NCBI RefSeq assembly: GCF_900069005.2
Contig: NZ_LN831279.1
Location: forward strand, 3,023,741 to 3,087,740
Direction of reading: 5' to 3'
DNA from: Paenibacillus sp. GM2
GTDB lineage: Bacteria > Bacillota > Bacilli > Paenibacillales > Paenibacillaceae
DNA length: 64,000 nt
Positions 49,898 through 60,000 of this stretch are shown here, in pieces. Within the stretch, counting starts at the first letter, position 1. Every line of letters begins with the position of its first letter. The position numbers and the translations under genes were made by a program. The notes beneath the pieces are model-generated. The model ran no database searches. It was not told where the DNA came from and saw nothing but the letters and a program-made list of their open reading frames with translations.

Positions 49898-50110
49898 TCA
49901 TGCATCATGCAAAAGATTGAAAAGAGGCTTGCCCAACCTGGGAACGTAGGGAAGCTTTCGCACCGTGAGCAGCTCCCAGCGCGCGGTGCCTTGCTGCATG
50001 ACGGCGGTCGGCAGGCTCTTATGTTCTTGAACGTCGCTCGTCCATAATATATTGCTGATCGGCAGGCAGGGCTTGATTGATTGAGATTGACCCCACCCAG
50101 TGAGAATCAT
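49898..50110 (-). CDS. Possible small protein, unknown
   Basis: 70 codons with GGGAG six bases before ATG 50110. The composition resembles coding DNA of the region (MILTGWGQSQSIKPC..., ARWELLTVRKLPYVPRLGK). I do not recognise it. It lies between the permease promoter and the repeat cluster and may be a gene remnant. Confidence 0.35.
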   Translation of the reverse strand: MILTGWGQSQSIKPCLPISNILWTSDVQEHKSLPTAVMQQGTARWELLTVRKLPYVPRLGKPLFNLLHDA

Positions 50111-50131
50111 TTGAAACTCCCTTGGCCCCTG

Positions 50132-50427
50132 TAACGAAACAAGGTATCGTTATTTGAGCTAAAAGAAGCTGTTCCAAACAGTAACGAAACAAGGTATCGC
50201 TATTCCGGCAAAAAACTGTCCTTTATACTGAATTTTTCGCAAATAGCGATACAGTGTTTCGTTAAACTTAAATCCCTGTCATTTTGGGAGCAATAACGAT
50301 ATGGTGTTTCGTTAGAGAATTTTCACAGGCACAACCGCCTGACGCAAGGCGGTGTCCAGTTCCTCCGTGTACTCGGCTCGTCGGCTCGCTGTTCATTTTA
50401 GGGGCATAGCGATACAGTGTTTCGTTA
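50132..50427. repeat. Five 23-bp TAACGAAAC repeats behind glpD
   Basis: Direct units at 50132-50154 and 50182-50204 and inverted units at 50242-50264, 50292-50314 and 50405-50427 share TAACGAAAC-N4-TATCGYTATT. The last inverted unit overlaps and supplies the glpD stop codon TAA. Confidence 0.85.
50312..50397 (-). pseudogene. Partial duplicate of the glpD 3' end
   Basis: This 86-bp stretch repeats 50425-50503, the last codons of glpD with the stop and flanking repeat unit, at about 90 percent identity (shared GCCTGACGCAAGGCGGTGTC core). It also has an 8-bp TCGGCTCG duplication. It is not expressed as a gene and arose with the neighbouring 23-bp repeats. Confidence 0.8.
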
Positions 50428-52092
50428 GAGAGTTCCCACAGGCACAACTGCCTGACGCAAGGCGGTGTCCAGTTCCTCCGTGTACTCGGCTCGCTGTTCA
50501 GGCGTCCAGCCAAGGACAGCAGCCATATACTCAATCGCCGGCGCTTTCCAATCCCGCACCCACTGAATATTGAAGAAGAGAGCTCCGGTACGTCGGATGA
50601 AGAAGTCAACCGGCTTCACCGTCATTTCCTCCTCAATGGCATAGACGAGTGGAACAAGCACTTCGAGCGGCAGTCCGCTTGCCTCCACCTGCCCACGGCA
50701 GCGTTCCGCAAGCTCGAAGAGCCGGTCTGCATTAGAGCCGTAATGGCGCGCCCACGTCTTAGCGAGCGCCGCCTCCACGCCTCGCTGTGCACCTTCCTCT
50801 GTTTTCTTCTGAACAAAATCCGGAAATGCGTCGGAACCCCCCACATGCCCGCCCGAGATCGGCAGCTTCTTCGTCATCGCCGGGACGAACGCACGCCCCT
50901 CTTCCTGGCTTAGCAGCTTCATCACCAGATCCACAATCGTCTCGGCCATTTTGCGATAGCCGGTAAGCTTGCCGCCGGCTATCGTAATCAGCCCGGAGGG
51001 AGACTGCCAGATTTCATCATGGCGGGAAATTTCCGACGCGCTCTTGCCCTCCTCGTAGATGAGCGGACGAACGCCCGCCCAGCTGGATTCGATATCCTCC
51101 ACACGAAGCTGGAGCGTCGGAAACATATAATCAATCGCCGCCATAATATAGTCGCGATCCTCCTCCGTCATGACGGGCCGGAGCGGATCTCCTCCATAGA
51201 ATGTATCCGTAGTGCCTACATAGGTCTTGCCATCACGCGGGATTGCAAATACCATCCGGCCGTCTGGCGTATCGAAGTAGACCGCTTGCTTTAGCGGGAA
51301 ACTGGATTGGTCGATAACCAGATGAACGCCTTTTGACAATTGCAGATGCTTGCCCGTCTTGGAATGGTCCTTGTCACGAAGTTCATCTACCCATGGTCCT
51401 GCCGCGTTAATAATCTTCCGTGCCCGGTACTCCAACCTTGCCCCATCCAGTTGATCCATCACCTGCACACCCACGATCTTGTCGTTCTCATAAATGAAGG
51501 AATCCACCTTCATATAATTGATGGCCATCGCCCCATTACGTACCGCTTCCTTCATCACCTCGATCGTCAGACGGGCGTCATCGGTGCGGTATTCTACATA
51601 ATAACCCCCGCCAAGCAGCCCTTCCCGCTTAAGCAGCGGTTCACGGGTCTTCGTCTCTTGCTCCGACAGCATCCGTCGCCGTTCATGATGCTTAACCCCG
51701 GCCAGAAAATCATAGACACGAAGTCCGATCCCTGTGCTGAATCTGCCGAATGTTCCGCCGCGATGCAGCGGCAGCAGCATCCATTCAGGCGTCGTCACAT
51801 GCGGCCCGTTCTCATAGACGATGGCGCGCTCCTTGCCAACCTCGGATACCGTTTTGATATCAAATTGCTTCAAATAACGAAGTCCCCCATGCACCAGCTT
51901 GGTTGAACGGCTGGACGTTCCTGCCGCAAAATCCTGCATTTCGAATACGGCTGTACGCAGTCCGCGCGTTACCGCATCCAGGGCAATCCCTGCGCCGGTA
52001 ATTCCTCCACCTACTACAATCAGATCAAGCGGCCCCTGTCTCATCGCTTCTGCCATCGCTTTACGTCCTGATGCGGAAAATGCAACTGTCAT
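50425..52092 (-). CDS. glpD: Glycerol-3-phosphate dehydrogenase
   Basis: 555 residues from ATG 52092, the exact length of Bacillus GlpD. The FAD-binding 'LDLIVVGGGITGAGIALDAV' is at the N-terminus; 'RSTKLVHGGLRYLKQFD' and 'AGPWVDELRDKD' are conserved. It oxidises sn-glycerol-3-phosphate to dihydroxyacetone phosphate at the membrane, feeding quinone. It is the last gene of the glp cluster, with its own leader terminator at 52145-52193. Confidence 0.96.
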   Translation of the reverse strand: MTVAFSASGRKAMAEAMRQGPLDLIVVGGGITGAGIALDAVTRGLRTAVFEMQDFAAGTSSRSTKLVHGGLRYLKQFDIKTVSEVGKERAIVYENGPHVTTPEWMLLPLHRGGTFGRFSTGIGLRVYDFLAGVKHHERRRMLSEQETKTREPLLKREGLLGGGYYVEYRTDDARLTIEVMKEAVRNGAMAINYMKVDSFIYENDKIVGVQVMDQLDGARLEYRARKIINAAGPWVDELRDKDHSKTGKHLQLSKGVHLVIDQSSFPLKQAVYFDTPDGRMVFAIPRDGKTYVGTTDTFYGGDPLRPVMTEEDRDYIMAAIDYMFPTLQLRVEDIESSWAGVRPLIYEEGKSASEISRHDEIWQSPSGLITIAGGKLTGYRKMAETIVDLVMKLLSQEEGRAFVPAMTKKLPISGGHVGGSDAFPDFVQKKTEEGAQRGVEAALAKTWARHYGSNADRLFELAERCRGQVEASGLPLEVLVPLVYAIEEEMTVKPVDFFIRRTGALFFNIQWVRDWKAPAIEYMAAVLGWTPEQRAEYTEELDTALRQAVVPVGTL

Positions 52093-52144
52093 CCCATTAG
52101 CCTCCCTCGTCCTAAAGACGGTATATTGAAGTGGGTCATTGTAA

Positions 52145-52193
52145 CAAAAAAACCGCAACAACACTAAAGTCATGGACTCAAGTGCAATTGCGG
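52145..52193 (-). terminator. glpD leader terminator (GlpP target)
   Basis: On the minus strand, CCGCAATTGCACT partly pairs with AGTGTTGTTGCGG (three inner mismatches), then TTTTTTTG. It lies in the untranslated leader, where GlpP antiterminates glpD in Bacillus. Confidence 0.7.
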
Positions 52194-52256
52194 CTTCTCT
52201 ATTCTCCAACCGAATTTAAATATTAACTTATTAAAAATTGTAGCATATTCGTGTAG

Positions 52257-53747
52257 TTATTTAAATACTTTTGTCGCCTCTATCGCTTTGCCCCAGCCAG
52301 CATAAAGTTCCTTGCGGCGCTCTTCCGACATCGACGGTGTAAAGATGCGATCGATGCTCCACTGCGCCGCGATCTCATCCCGGCTTCCCCAGTATCCGAC
52401 GGCCAGGCCAGCCAGGTACGCCGCACCAAGAGCTGTCGTCTCGAATACCTGCGGACACTCTACCGGCACGCCAAGCATGTCGCTCTGGAATTGCATCAGG
52501 AAGTTGTTCTGAATCGCCCCTCCGTCGACGCGCAGTGTAGTAAGACCAATCGAGGAATCCGCCTCCATGGCGTTCAATACATCCTTGCTCTGATAGGCCA
52601 GCGATTCCAGGGTGGCACGGATGAAATGCTCTTTACTCGTCCCCCGCGTCAGACCGAAGATAGCGCCCTTCACCTCGCTGTCCCAGTATGGCGTGCCCAG
52701 TCCAACAAAGGCTGGCACCACATATACGCCATCCGTGGAGTCCACCCTGCTCGCGTATTGCTCGCTATCCTTTGATTCCTTAAGCATACGCAGGCCATCA
52801 CGCAGCCATTGAACTGCGGAGCCCGCCACAAAAACGCTGCCTTCCAAAGCATATTCCACCTTGCCGTCGATTCCCCAGGCAATGGTGGTAAGCAGGCCAT
52901 GTGAGGATTGAACCGCTTGCTCTCCGGTATTCATCAGCATGAAGCATCCGGTGCCATAAGTGTTCTTGGCCATGCCTTTCTGGAAGCACGCTTGCCCGAA
53001 CAGGGCAGCCTGTTGATCGCCGGCAACGCCGGCAATCGGCACTTCCTCGCCGAAGAAATGATAATTCACCGTGTTGCCATAAATCTCGGAGGAGGAACGC
53101 ACTTCCGGCAGCATCTGCTTCGGAATCGTCAACAGCTCCAGCAATTCATCGTCCCATTTCAAATCATAAATATTGTACATGAGCGTTCGCGAAGCGTTGC
53201 TGTAGTCAGTCACATGCACCTTACCGCCGGTCAGCTTCCAGATCAGCCAGGTATCGATGGTGCCGAACAATAGTTCACCCCGTTCCGCCTTTTCCCGCGC
53301 CCCGGGAACATGGTCCAGAATCCACTTCACCTTCGTGCCAGAGAAATAGGAATCGATCAACAGCCCTGTCTTGGAGCGGAATAATTGCTCGTAACCTGCA
53401 GCCTTCAATTCATCACAGATAGATTTCGTCTGTCTCGATTGCCATACGATCGCATTATAGACCGGGCGGCCCGACTCCTTATCCCATACGACGGCGGTCT
53501 CACGCTGGTTCGTTATGCCAATCCCGGCAATCTGCGCTGGCTTCACGCCAGATTCAATCAGACAGGTAGCGATCACAGCGAGAATCGTACCCCAGATCTC
53601 CTGAGCATTATGCTCCACCCAACCCGGCTCCGGGAAAATCTGAGTAAATTCCTTCTGAGAGACGTGTACGATCTGGCCCGCTTTATCAAATAAAATAGCT
53701 CTGGAACTCGTTGTCCCTTGATCAAGAGACAGAATGTATTTTTCCAT
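52257..53747 (-). CDS. glpK: Glycerol kinase
   Basis: 496 residues, the same as Bacillus GlpK. The FGGY start 'MEKYILSLDQGTTSSRAILFD' and the 'NITNQRETAVVWDKESG-like' motif are typical. His230 in 'NYHFFGEEVPIAG' aligns with the His phosphorylated by HPr, so PTS activation of the kinase is conserved. It phosphorylates glycerol to sn-glycerol-3-phosphate, the signal for GlpP. It is co-transcribed with glpF. Confidence 0.97.
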   Translation of the reverse strand: MEKYILSLDQGTTSSRAILFDKAGQIVHVSQKEFTQIFPEPGWVEHNAQEIWGTILAVIATCLIESGVKPAQIAGIGITNQRETAVVWDKESGRPVYNAIVWQSRQTKSICDELKAAGYEQLFRSKTGLLIDSYFSGTKVKWILDHVPGAREKAERGELLFGTIDTWLIWKLTGGKVHVTDYSNASRTLMYNIYDLKWDDELLELLTIPKQMLPEVRSSSEIYGNTVNYHFFGEEVPIAGVAGDQQAALFGQACFQKGMAKNTYGTGCFMLMNTGEQAVQSSHGLLTTIAWGIDGKVEYALEGSVFVAGSAVQWLRDGLRMLKESKDSEQYASRVDSTDGVYVVPAFVGLGTPYWDSEVKGAIFGLTRGTSKEHFIRATLESLAYQSKDVLNAMEADSSIGLTTLRVDGGAIQNNFLMQFQSDMLGVPVECPQVFETTALGAAYLAGLAVGYWGSRDEIAAQWSIDRIFTPSMSEERRKELYAGWGKAIEATKVFK

Positions 53748-53825
53748 GCGAATTTCCCCCGTTCATAAGTATGATTTAATGAATCGACAGCACCGTGCCA
53801 AAAGTTATGAAGTGTTTTTACATCC

Positions 53826-54638
53826 TTACATCGATACGCTTCGCTTTGCGTTTTTGCCGAAGAGGAGCAGAGAGAGGAGAAGAATAACGGCGGCGATTCC
53901 TATCACGATCCAGATGGTACCATCCACGCGGCCCAGGAACATATTTTTGTAAAATAGCGCTCCGAACGAGCCCCCCAGCAGTGGGCCTACAACAGGAATC
54001 CAGGCGTACCTCCAATTTGAGCTGCCCTTCCCGGGAATCGGGAGCAGCATATGGGCAATTCTCGGTCCCAGATCCCGCGCCGGGTTAATGGCATACCCGG
54101 TCGCCCCGCCTAACGAAAGTCCGATGCTGACAATCAGAAAGCCAACGATAAGCGGATTAAGTCCATCCGTGAACTGATTCGCCCCAATGGCAAGAATGCC
54201 AAGGACGAGGACAAAAGTTCCGATGATCTCACTCATCAGATTCGAGAACGGGTGATACACGGCTGGACTTGTCGCGAACACACTTAATTTCGCGCCAGGA
54301 TCATCCGTTACCTTCCAATGCGGCAAATAATGCAGAAACACGATGATCGCACCAACGATGGCGCCCAGCATTTGAGCGGCCATATACAAGGGGACGTCAG
54401 ACCAAGGAAAATCCCCGATGAGCGCAAGCCCCAACGTAAGGGCGGGGTTCAGATGAGCTCCGCTTATCGTACCTACGGAATAAGCTCCGATAGCCACTGC
54501 CAATCCCCAACCCATCGTGATGACAATCCAGCCTGAATTTGCCGCATACGATCTTTTCAGCGATACTCCTGCACAGACGCCTCCGCCCAGTACAATCAGT
54601 ATCATGGTCCCGATAAACTCTCCCCAAAATGCCGACAT
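53826..54638 (-). CDS. glpF: Glycerol uptake facilitator
   Basis: 270 residues from ATG 54638 (GGGAGGGG upstream). Six membrane helices are present with both NPA boxes: 'HLNPALTLGLAL' and 'YAINPARDLGPR'. The Asp after the second NPA-R marks an aquaglyceroporin rather than a strict water channel. It is followed by glpK after 78 bases. The promoter with cre lies inside glpP. Confidence 0.95.
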   Translation of the reverse strand: MSAFWGEFIGTMILIVLGGGVCAGVSLKRSYAANSGWIVITMGWGLAVAIGAYSVGTISGAHLNPALTLGLALIGDFPWSDVPLYMAAQMLGAIVGAIIVFLHYLPHWKVTDDPGAKLSVFATSPAVYHPFSNLMSEIIGTFVLVLGILAIGANQFTDGLNPLIVGFLIVSIGLSLGGATGYAINPARDLGPRIAHMLLPIPGKGSSNWRYAWIPVVGPLLGGSFGALFYKNMFLGRVDGTIWIVIGIAAVILLLSLLLFGKNAKRSVSM

Positions 54639-54670
54639 TATAATGTCCCCTCCCATGAGTTATGACTGTT

Positions 54671-54748
54671 AGAACACAAAGAGACCTACATCAAGTTAGC
54701 ACCCCATCCCCAACATACAGGGAAGGCGATGCATTGAATGTAGATCTC
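54671..54748 (-). terminator. glpF leader terminator (GlpP target)
   Basis: GAGATCTACAT pairs with ATGTAGGTCTC (one wobble) across a 46-base loop, then TTTGTGTTCT on the minus strand, between glpP and glpF. It is a probable GlpP-controlled antitermination site; the long loop could hold the binding site. Confidence 0.6.
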
Positions 54749-54776
54749 CAAGTCTCCATAACATTATTAACTTGAT

Positions 54777-55370
54777 TCAAATTTTATTTAAAATTGTAAA
54801 CGTTGTCAAATCTTTTTTTTCATAGTCTGTCCATAATTGCTTGCTGGAAGTAGTCACCGCCTCCGCCCCTGCCTCTAGCGCAAGCTTCACATCCTCACTC
54901 GTAGAGATGAATCCTCCGGCCAGAATCGGCAGGTTCGTTCTCTCCTTCACCTTGCGAATAATGCTTGGCATCCCCCCAGGCAATACTTCAATCACATCCG
55001 GCTGTGTGTTTTCAATCAGCTTGCAGCTTTTCTCCAAAGCACTGTTATCAATCAGAAAAATCCGCTGGACGGCCAGAACGCCCTTTTGCTTCGCTTTTTG
55101 AATGACACTCGACTTCGTGGACAATATCCCGTATGGCCGATACTCCTGGCAGAGATATTCGGTCGCATGCGCATCGCTTTGCAGCCCCTGAATCAGGTCG
55201 AGGTGCAAGAACAGCTTCTTGTTCGCTTGTTGCACCATGTTGCAGGCATGCTTCAACTGGGAAATATGAACGTCGAGCAACACAAGATATTCATAGGATG
55301 ATGCAACGGCCTTCTCCAAATCTTTCATCTGCCTTGATGCGGGTAGAATCCGCTGTTCATAGAATTTCAT
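54777..55370 (-). CDS. glpP: Glycerol-3-phosphate responsive antiterminator GlpP
   Basis: 197 residues, the normal size. 'RQMKDLEKAVASSYEYLVLLDVHI', 'KLFLHLDLIQGLQSDAHATEYL' and 'TNLPILAGGFISTSEDVKLAL' show the TIM-barrel-like GlpP fold that binds glycerol-3-phosphate and leader RNA. AAAGGAG precedes the ATG. It controls glpFK and glpD, whose leaders both contain terminators. Its 3' end contains the glpFK promoter. Confidence 0.95.
   Translation of the reverse strand: MKFYEQRILPASRQMKDLEKAVASSYEYLVLLDVHISQLKHACNMVQQANKKLFLHLDLIQGLQSDAHATEYLCQEYRPYGILSTKSSVIQKAKQKGVLAVQRIFLIDNSALEKSCKLIENTQPDVIEVLPGGMPSIIRKVKERTNLPILAGGFISTSEDVKLALEAGAEAVTTSSKQLWTDYEKKDLTTFTILNKI
54781..54809 (-). promoter_or_regulatory. 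glpFK promoter overlapped by cre
   Basis: TTGACA (54804-54809), 17 bases, TAAAAT (54781-54786) form a near-consensus sigma-A promoter. The cre TGACAACGTTTACA (54795-54808) covers the -35, so CcpA should repress by promoter occlusion. The whole site lies in the last codons of glpP. Confidence 0.8.
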
Positions 55371-55567
55371 AGCCTCTGGCTCCTTTGATCAGATATTCCA
55401 ATTCGTGTGAAATTCCTACTTTCTTTCATTGTACACATCCCATGGTCATTGTGGATCAGATCATACGCAAGCCTTGTATCATTCTATTCAACCTAAATCG
55501 GCGAATGACAAGCATTTATTAACGTCGCCATCAGTTCATATCATTCTATTCCTACGAATCGTCTTCC

Positions 55568-55969
55568 CTACAAGTGTTTCAGCGCATACGCTGTCGTCAC
55601 TGTAATTTTGTCGGGCATGCTGTTGATGGGGAACCATTGCACATCTCCCAGCGCATGAGGCTCTCGATTTTCTACCCGTCCGGCAGCAATATGAGCTAGA
55701 AAAGTTGGCGCTACATAGTGTGTATCCTCCTCGGGGAGGATGTGATTCGTGACACAGAGCAGCCCATCAATCATAATTTCAATGCCTAATTCTTCTCTGA
55801 TCTCGCGTCTTATTGCCTCTTCAATTGTCTCCATGTAATCGACCTTGCCCCCGGGCAGACTCCAATGTCCCGCTTCAGGCGCTCTTTTGCGAAGCACGAG
55901 CAGTATACGGTCCAGATCATCTTTAATTACAGCTCCAACGCCTACCCTTGGTGTTTTCTCGATATTCAT
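55568..55969 (-). CDS. NUDIX hydrolase
   Basis: 133 residues. The NUDIX box G-x5-E-x7-R-E-x2-E-E-x-G is complete in 'GGKVDYMETIEEAIRREI' and the following REELGIEI. The N-terminus 'TPRVGVGAVIKDDLDRILLVLRK' resembles nucleoside-diphosphate or ADP-ribose pyrophosphatases. The substrate is unknown. It follows the discoidin-like gene at 56047, but a terminator separates the two. Confidence 0.9.
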   Translation of the reverse strand: MNIEKTPRVGVGAVIKDDLDRILLVLRKRAPEAGHWSLPGGKVDYMETIEEAIRREIREELGIEIMIDGLLCVTNHILPEEDTHYVAPTFLAHIAAGRVENREPHALGDVQWFPINSMPDKITVTTAYALKHL

Positions 55970-55992
55970 CCCTCTTCCCCCTCTTCTATTGC

Positions 55993-56031
55993 AAAAAAAC
56001 AGGGCCTCTCTCTTGTTCAGAAGATGGCCCT
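55993..56031 (-). terminator. Terminator after the discoidin-like gene
   Basis: AGGGCC pairs with GGCCCT, followed by GTTTTTTT on the minus strand. Confidence 0.8.
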
Positions 56032-56046
56032 TAACATTATATCAAA

Positions 56047-56844
56047 TTATTTAGCCGCTTCACGGCCATAAACTTCGATTTGGCTTAGCGCCGGGAATGG
56101 GGACGGATCATCCGACTTGATCAGCTCTTTGAGCGTAACCCATTTCACTTGGCGCGGCGCAAGCTTGAACGTTTGCTTCAGATGCGTTTTTACCAGATTC
56201 AAAGTTTCTTGGCTGCCATCCGAGAACGCTAATGTAACACGCTCCCAGTGGCTATCATGCGGGAAGTCGGCACGAATCGTCAAGACCACCTTATCCACCT
56301 CAACAGTACGACCAAAATCTACGGTCATCTCCGCATCGGGATTTTGGTTGATTCCCCAGGATTCAAACGGCCATTTGCCATGTGAGTAATTCACATTGTT
56401 GCCATTGATCGCATTTCGGGCTGCAAATACGGATTCCCCGCGAGTCTCCACATTAGCGAACGCATGAGGATAGCTGGTGCTATTCTCATGCTGATCATAT
56501 ACATTAAGCGCCAGATTTTTATAGGAATGAATCTCCTCGTCTGTAGCCAGACGCGCAGTAAGCGTATGCAAATCACCTACAAATGTCTTCGGGGAATATG
56601 AAATCTTCTTCTCATCAAAAGGAATAATAAAGCGGATCTCCTGCCCCGCTAAATATACAAATGCCGGGTCCATCGCATCCTCTAGCTGAATCACCAAATA
56701 CACATTTACATTTTCACTTGTCAGAACAATTTGATCCCCAGGTTCATAGTTTTTATCATAAACCAGATGAGCCTGGCCATGGTCCGAAGCGGACGCCAAA
56801 ACAGCGCCGGTCGCGCTTTGTATTTCAAGCTTCAGTTGTGTCAT
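56047..56844 (-). CDS. Discoidin (F5/8 type C)-like protein of unknown function
   Basis: 265 residues. The C-terminal half (about 130-260) is discoidin-like: 'SVFAARNAINGNNVN', 'PDAEMTVDFGRTVEVDKVVL', 'ERVTLAFSDGSQETLNL' and 'ALSQIEVYG'. The N-terminal half is a beta-sandwich (QAHLVYDKNYEPGDQIVL). No signal peptide is visible, so it may act in the cytoplasm, unusually for this domain type. A sugar-binding role is inferred. Confidence 0.7.
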   Translation of the reverse strand: MTQLKLEIQSATGAVLASASDHGQAHLVYDKNYEPGDQIVLTSENVNVYLVIQLEDAMDPAFVYLAGQEIRFIIPFDEKKISYSPKTFVGDLHTLTARLATDEEIHSYKNLALNVYDQHENSTSYPHAFANVETRGESVFAARNAINGNNVNYSHGKWPFESWGINQNPDAEMTVDFGRTVEVDKVVLTIRADFPHDSHWERVTLAFSDGSQETLNLVKTHLKQTFKLAPRQVKWVTLKELIKSDDPSPFPALSQIEVYGREAAK

Positions 56845-57007
56845 GCCGCATTCTCCTATTCTAGTATTAAATTAGACGATATCTACATCTTATCCTATTG
56901 CCCCGGGACAGACCAGTCTCGCAGCCAAAAGGTATAGAAAGTGCACATCTCGCGCCAAAAAGGTCAAACATTGGCACAAATCCGACTCGTCTCTGCAACA
57001 TCGGCCA

Positions 57008-57052
57008 GATAAAACAGCATCACCCTAAACCTACATAAGGTCAGGGCGATGC
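57008..57052 (-). terminator. Terminator after the large glycosidase gene
   Basis: GCATCGCCCTGACCT pairs with AGGTTTAGGGTGATGC, followed by TGTTTTATC on the minus strand. Confidence 0.85.
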
Positions 57053-57059
57053 CGCACGC

Positions 57060-60000
57060 TTATTTAACGATTACTGTTATTTTCCCGCTAGACACCGTTC
57101 CGGCATCATTGATAAGCTCGCACCAGTATACATACGTGCCCGCCGATTTTTCGCGGATTTCGGTAATGGCAGATTGAGCTTGCGGTGTCTTGTTAATTAA
57201 CGTCTGGGTATCGATCAACACATCATTTTCGTACAGCCGATAGGTTGAGCCATTCGTTCCCCACCACATATTCATGCTGACTTTATAGCTTCCATCCCCA
57301 TCCCAATGATCATGAGAAAGTACAGGCTGACCCGGTGTCGCTTCATTTACAGTCACTACTAGAACATCGCTGCGCGTTGTACCAAACGCATTCGTTAATT
57401 CGGCGACATATTCATAGGTTCCATTGGGCTTATTGAACACAGCTGTAACTGCGGATTGAGCATTAGGCGAATCGTCTTTTAAGGCTTGCCTATCTATCGG
57501 AACGCCATTTTCATATAATATATAATCCGTTCCGTTATTCCCCCACCACAGGTTCATCGATATCCGGTAGCTGCCGTCCATAATTCCGGTATCATAGCCG
57601 TTATCAGAGGACAGCTTGGGTTGGCCCGGCACGCCTGTAGCGGCTGCAATGATATTGCCTGCAACGGCGGTCGCCGACCCTTCATGTCCGGCAGCATCGA
57701 TGAACTCAAAGGTGAAGCTTCCATTCTGCGAGAAGGTATAGCTGTCGTTCCCATCATTGTTAGTAATCGTCACTGGTTCGCTGGGGATCATGGTGGCAGT
57801 AACCGGCTCTCTCGTTGGCTCCGTAGTACTATAACGAATGGAAGCTGTCGGCGCAGTCCTGTCAATTCGGAAAATAACTTCTTGTGTCTCCTCTATATTC
57901 CCGGCCCGATCCATTGATCTGTAAGTAAGGGTATATGTGCCATCCTCTGTAAACGTCAAAGGCTCTTTATAAGACAGCCATGTCTTTCCATTGTCCAGAC
58001 TGTAGACCGTTTCCGCTACGCCGGAGGTTTCGTCCGCTGCCTTTAGCACCGCCCTCACTTCGCTGATATACCAGCCATTTCGCTCCGTTCCTTCCATGTT
58101 AAGCGACGTTTCCGGCGGAACCATATCTTCTGCTAAAGCCATCCACTGCATAGAGCGAAATTTCGAAGATAGCTTTCCATCCCCGATTCCCCCTCCCCAT
58201 TCAATAAAACCTTTTCTACCCGCGCCGTCATTATCGTTAACAAGCATCGAGAAGCTGATGACTCCATGGTTTTCTGCTCTCACTGGCTCGATTTCCGACC
58301 AGGGCAACGCCAATTCATAAATTGTATATTTCAGCTCTTCATCCCTTGTGATAGCAAGCTGACTATCGATCAGCGGTCCTTTGTCCACGCCGGGAGGCGC
58401 CATCCATCTGTAGCTTTGCGGTCCTTCAGGGGTCTGCGAAATTCCGATCTCATGCCAATATGCCTTTTCGCCGGGAAGACCGTCCGAAATTGCAAATTGA
58501 AGGCTGTCATTATTCCAGATATCGGCCCCAGCCATTGAAGCCGTGTGCGTATCATCTTTTATTCTGGCCGACAGATACAAGTGATCCGCATCATAACTTA
58601 GCCAGACCTGGCCGCTTAGATCCCCTGCGCCTTGATATCCGCTCATTTTTACCGTGCCCTTCGACAAATCGATCGTAGATGCGCTGTTTAGGGTCTCCGG
58701 GTCAAGCGTCCCGTCTACAGTCACCGATCTGGCAGGCACGGGATTAAATTCGGCCGTTCCTTCATACGTATACGGCTCCAAGCCATCGATATAGACCGTC
58801 ACCTTCAGGCTGCTGGTTATACCGATGCTCATGGAGGCAAGCGGGATATCGACTATCGCAGAGGATCCGGCGGCAATCTCTTCATTCATGATTTCAGTCC
58901 CCGACTGGGTTCCGAACCGCCAATCTACCTTTTGAAGCTGCATCGCCTTGGACTTTGACTCATTGTTGACAGCGACTCTAAGCGTTTGATTTAAATCCGG
59001 TTCTTCCATCATAGGGCGAATCTGGACAGTATAGGGCGGTAACGTTGATGTCCCGCTTCTCAGCAGACCGACCCTATCATTCCCCTTCAACAATACCGCT
59101 GTTACAAGACGGCTTCCGGGCTCAATTCCACTTGCCACCTCAATCGTCTGCACAGCTTGTTGGCCGCTTGGGGTCACTACAGGATGGATCTGGTCTTCCA
59201 CAGCCAATTGAAAAGCAAAATCATCCGAATCGGTATTATTCGTTTCCAAAGTGAAAACCAGCGAATCGCCAATCCGCGCTTCTTCCCCGCTCAGGACAAA
59301 GGTCGAATCCCGTTCAATTCCATTCACTTCCCCAACCACAAAAAACGGCTCATTGCTTAATGTCACGAAAACGTTCCCGTTATAAGGCGTATACGTGCTC
59401 GTATTTCCCATCATATCTGTAATTTGTATCGGCGTGCTTGTATGGATAGCAGCCGGGATCGAGGAGTCTGCTGTTGACCAGATCACGCGAACATTGCCGC
59501 CAGTCTTCTGAAATACGTAGCTTCGAATATCGCTGTCTGTTGCATCCCGACTTGCAAACATAGCCGCATTCAGCATTTGTGTCATGGTGGCATAAGCTGT
59601 ATATGCCGGCTTGGGGGTCAAGCTTCCCAGCTTATCATCCGGATTTCGCAGCAGACCGAAATTGTCCTCATTAATATTTTGAATACCGTCATTAATCATA
59701 TCGTACCAGACGATTTTCTCCACTCCGTTAGCGAGCGCAACCACATTGGCCCGAATCAGATAATTCGCTTGTGTCTTCTCATCTACGCCCCGTGCATCAC
59801 GCTCTGTGGGCCACCCTGTTTCATTAATCCAGATCGGTTTCAAATTCCCGTTATTATATTCACGAATTAAATCCTTCAAATTGAGGATGAGATCCTCGTA
59901 GCCTTCCGGCGCACCAGGATATAAATAGGGATGGATAGAAAAGCCGTCCATGTATTGCATCCCGCCGAGCTTGAACACAGCTTCGATCCATTTCAGATCC

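Noticed and set aside
51340..51906. 188-codon plus-strand open frame
   Set aside because: Antisense to glpD, whose length and motifs match the family exactly.
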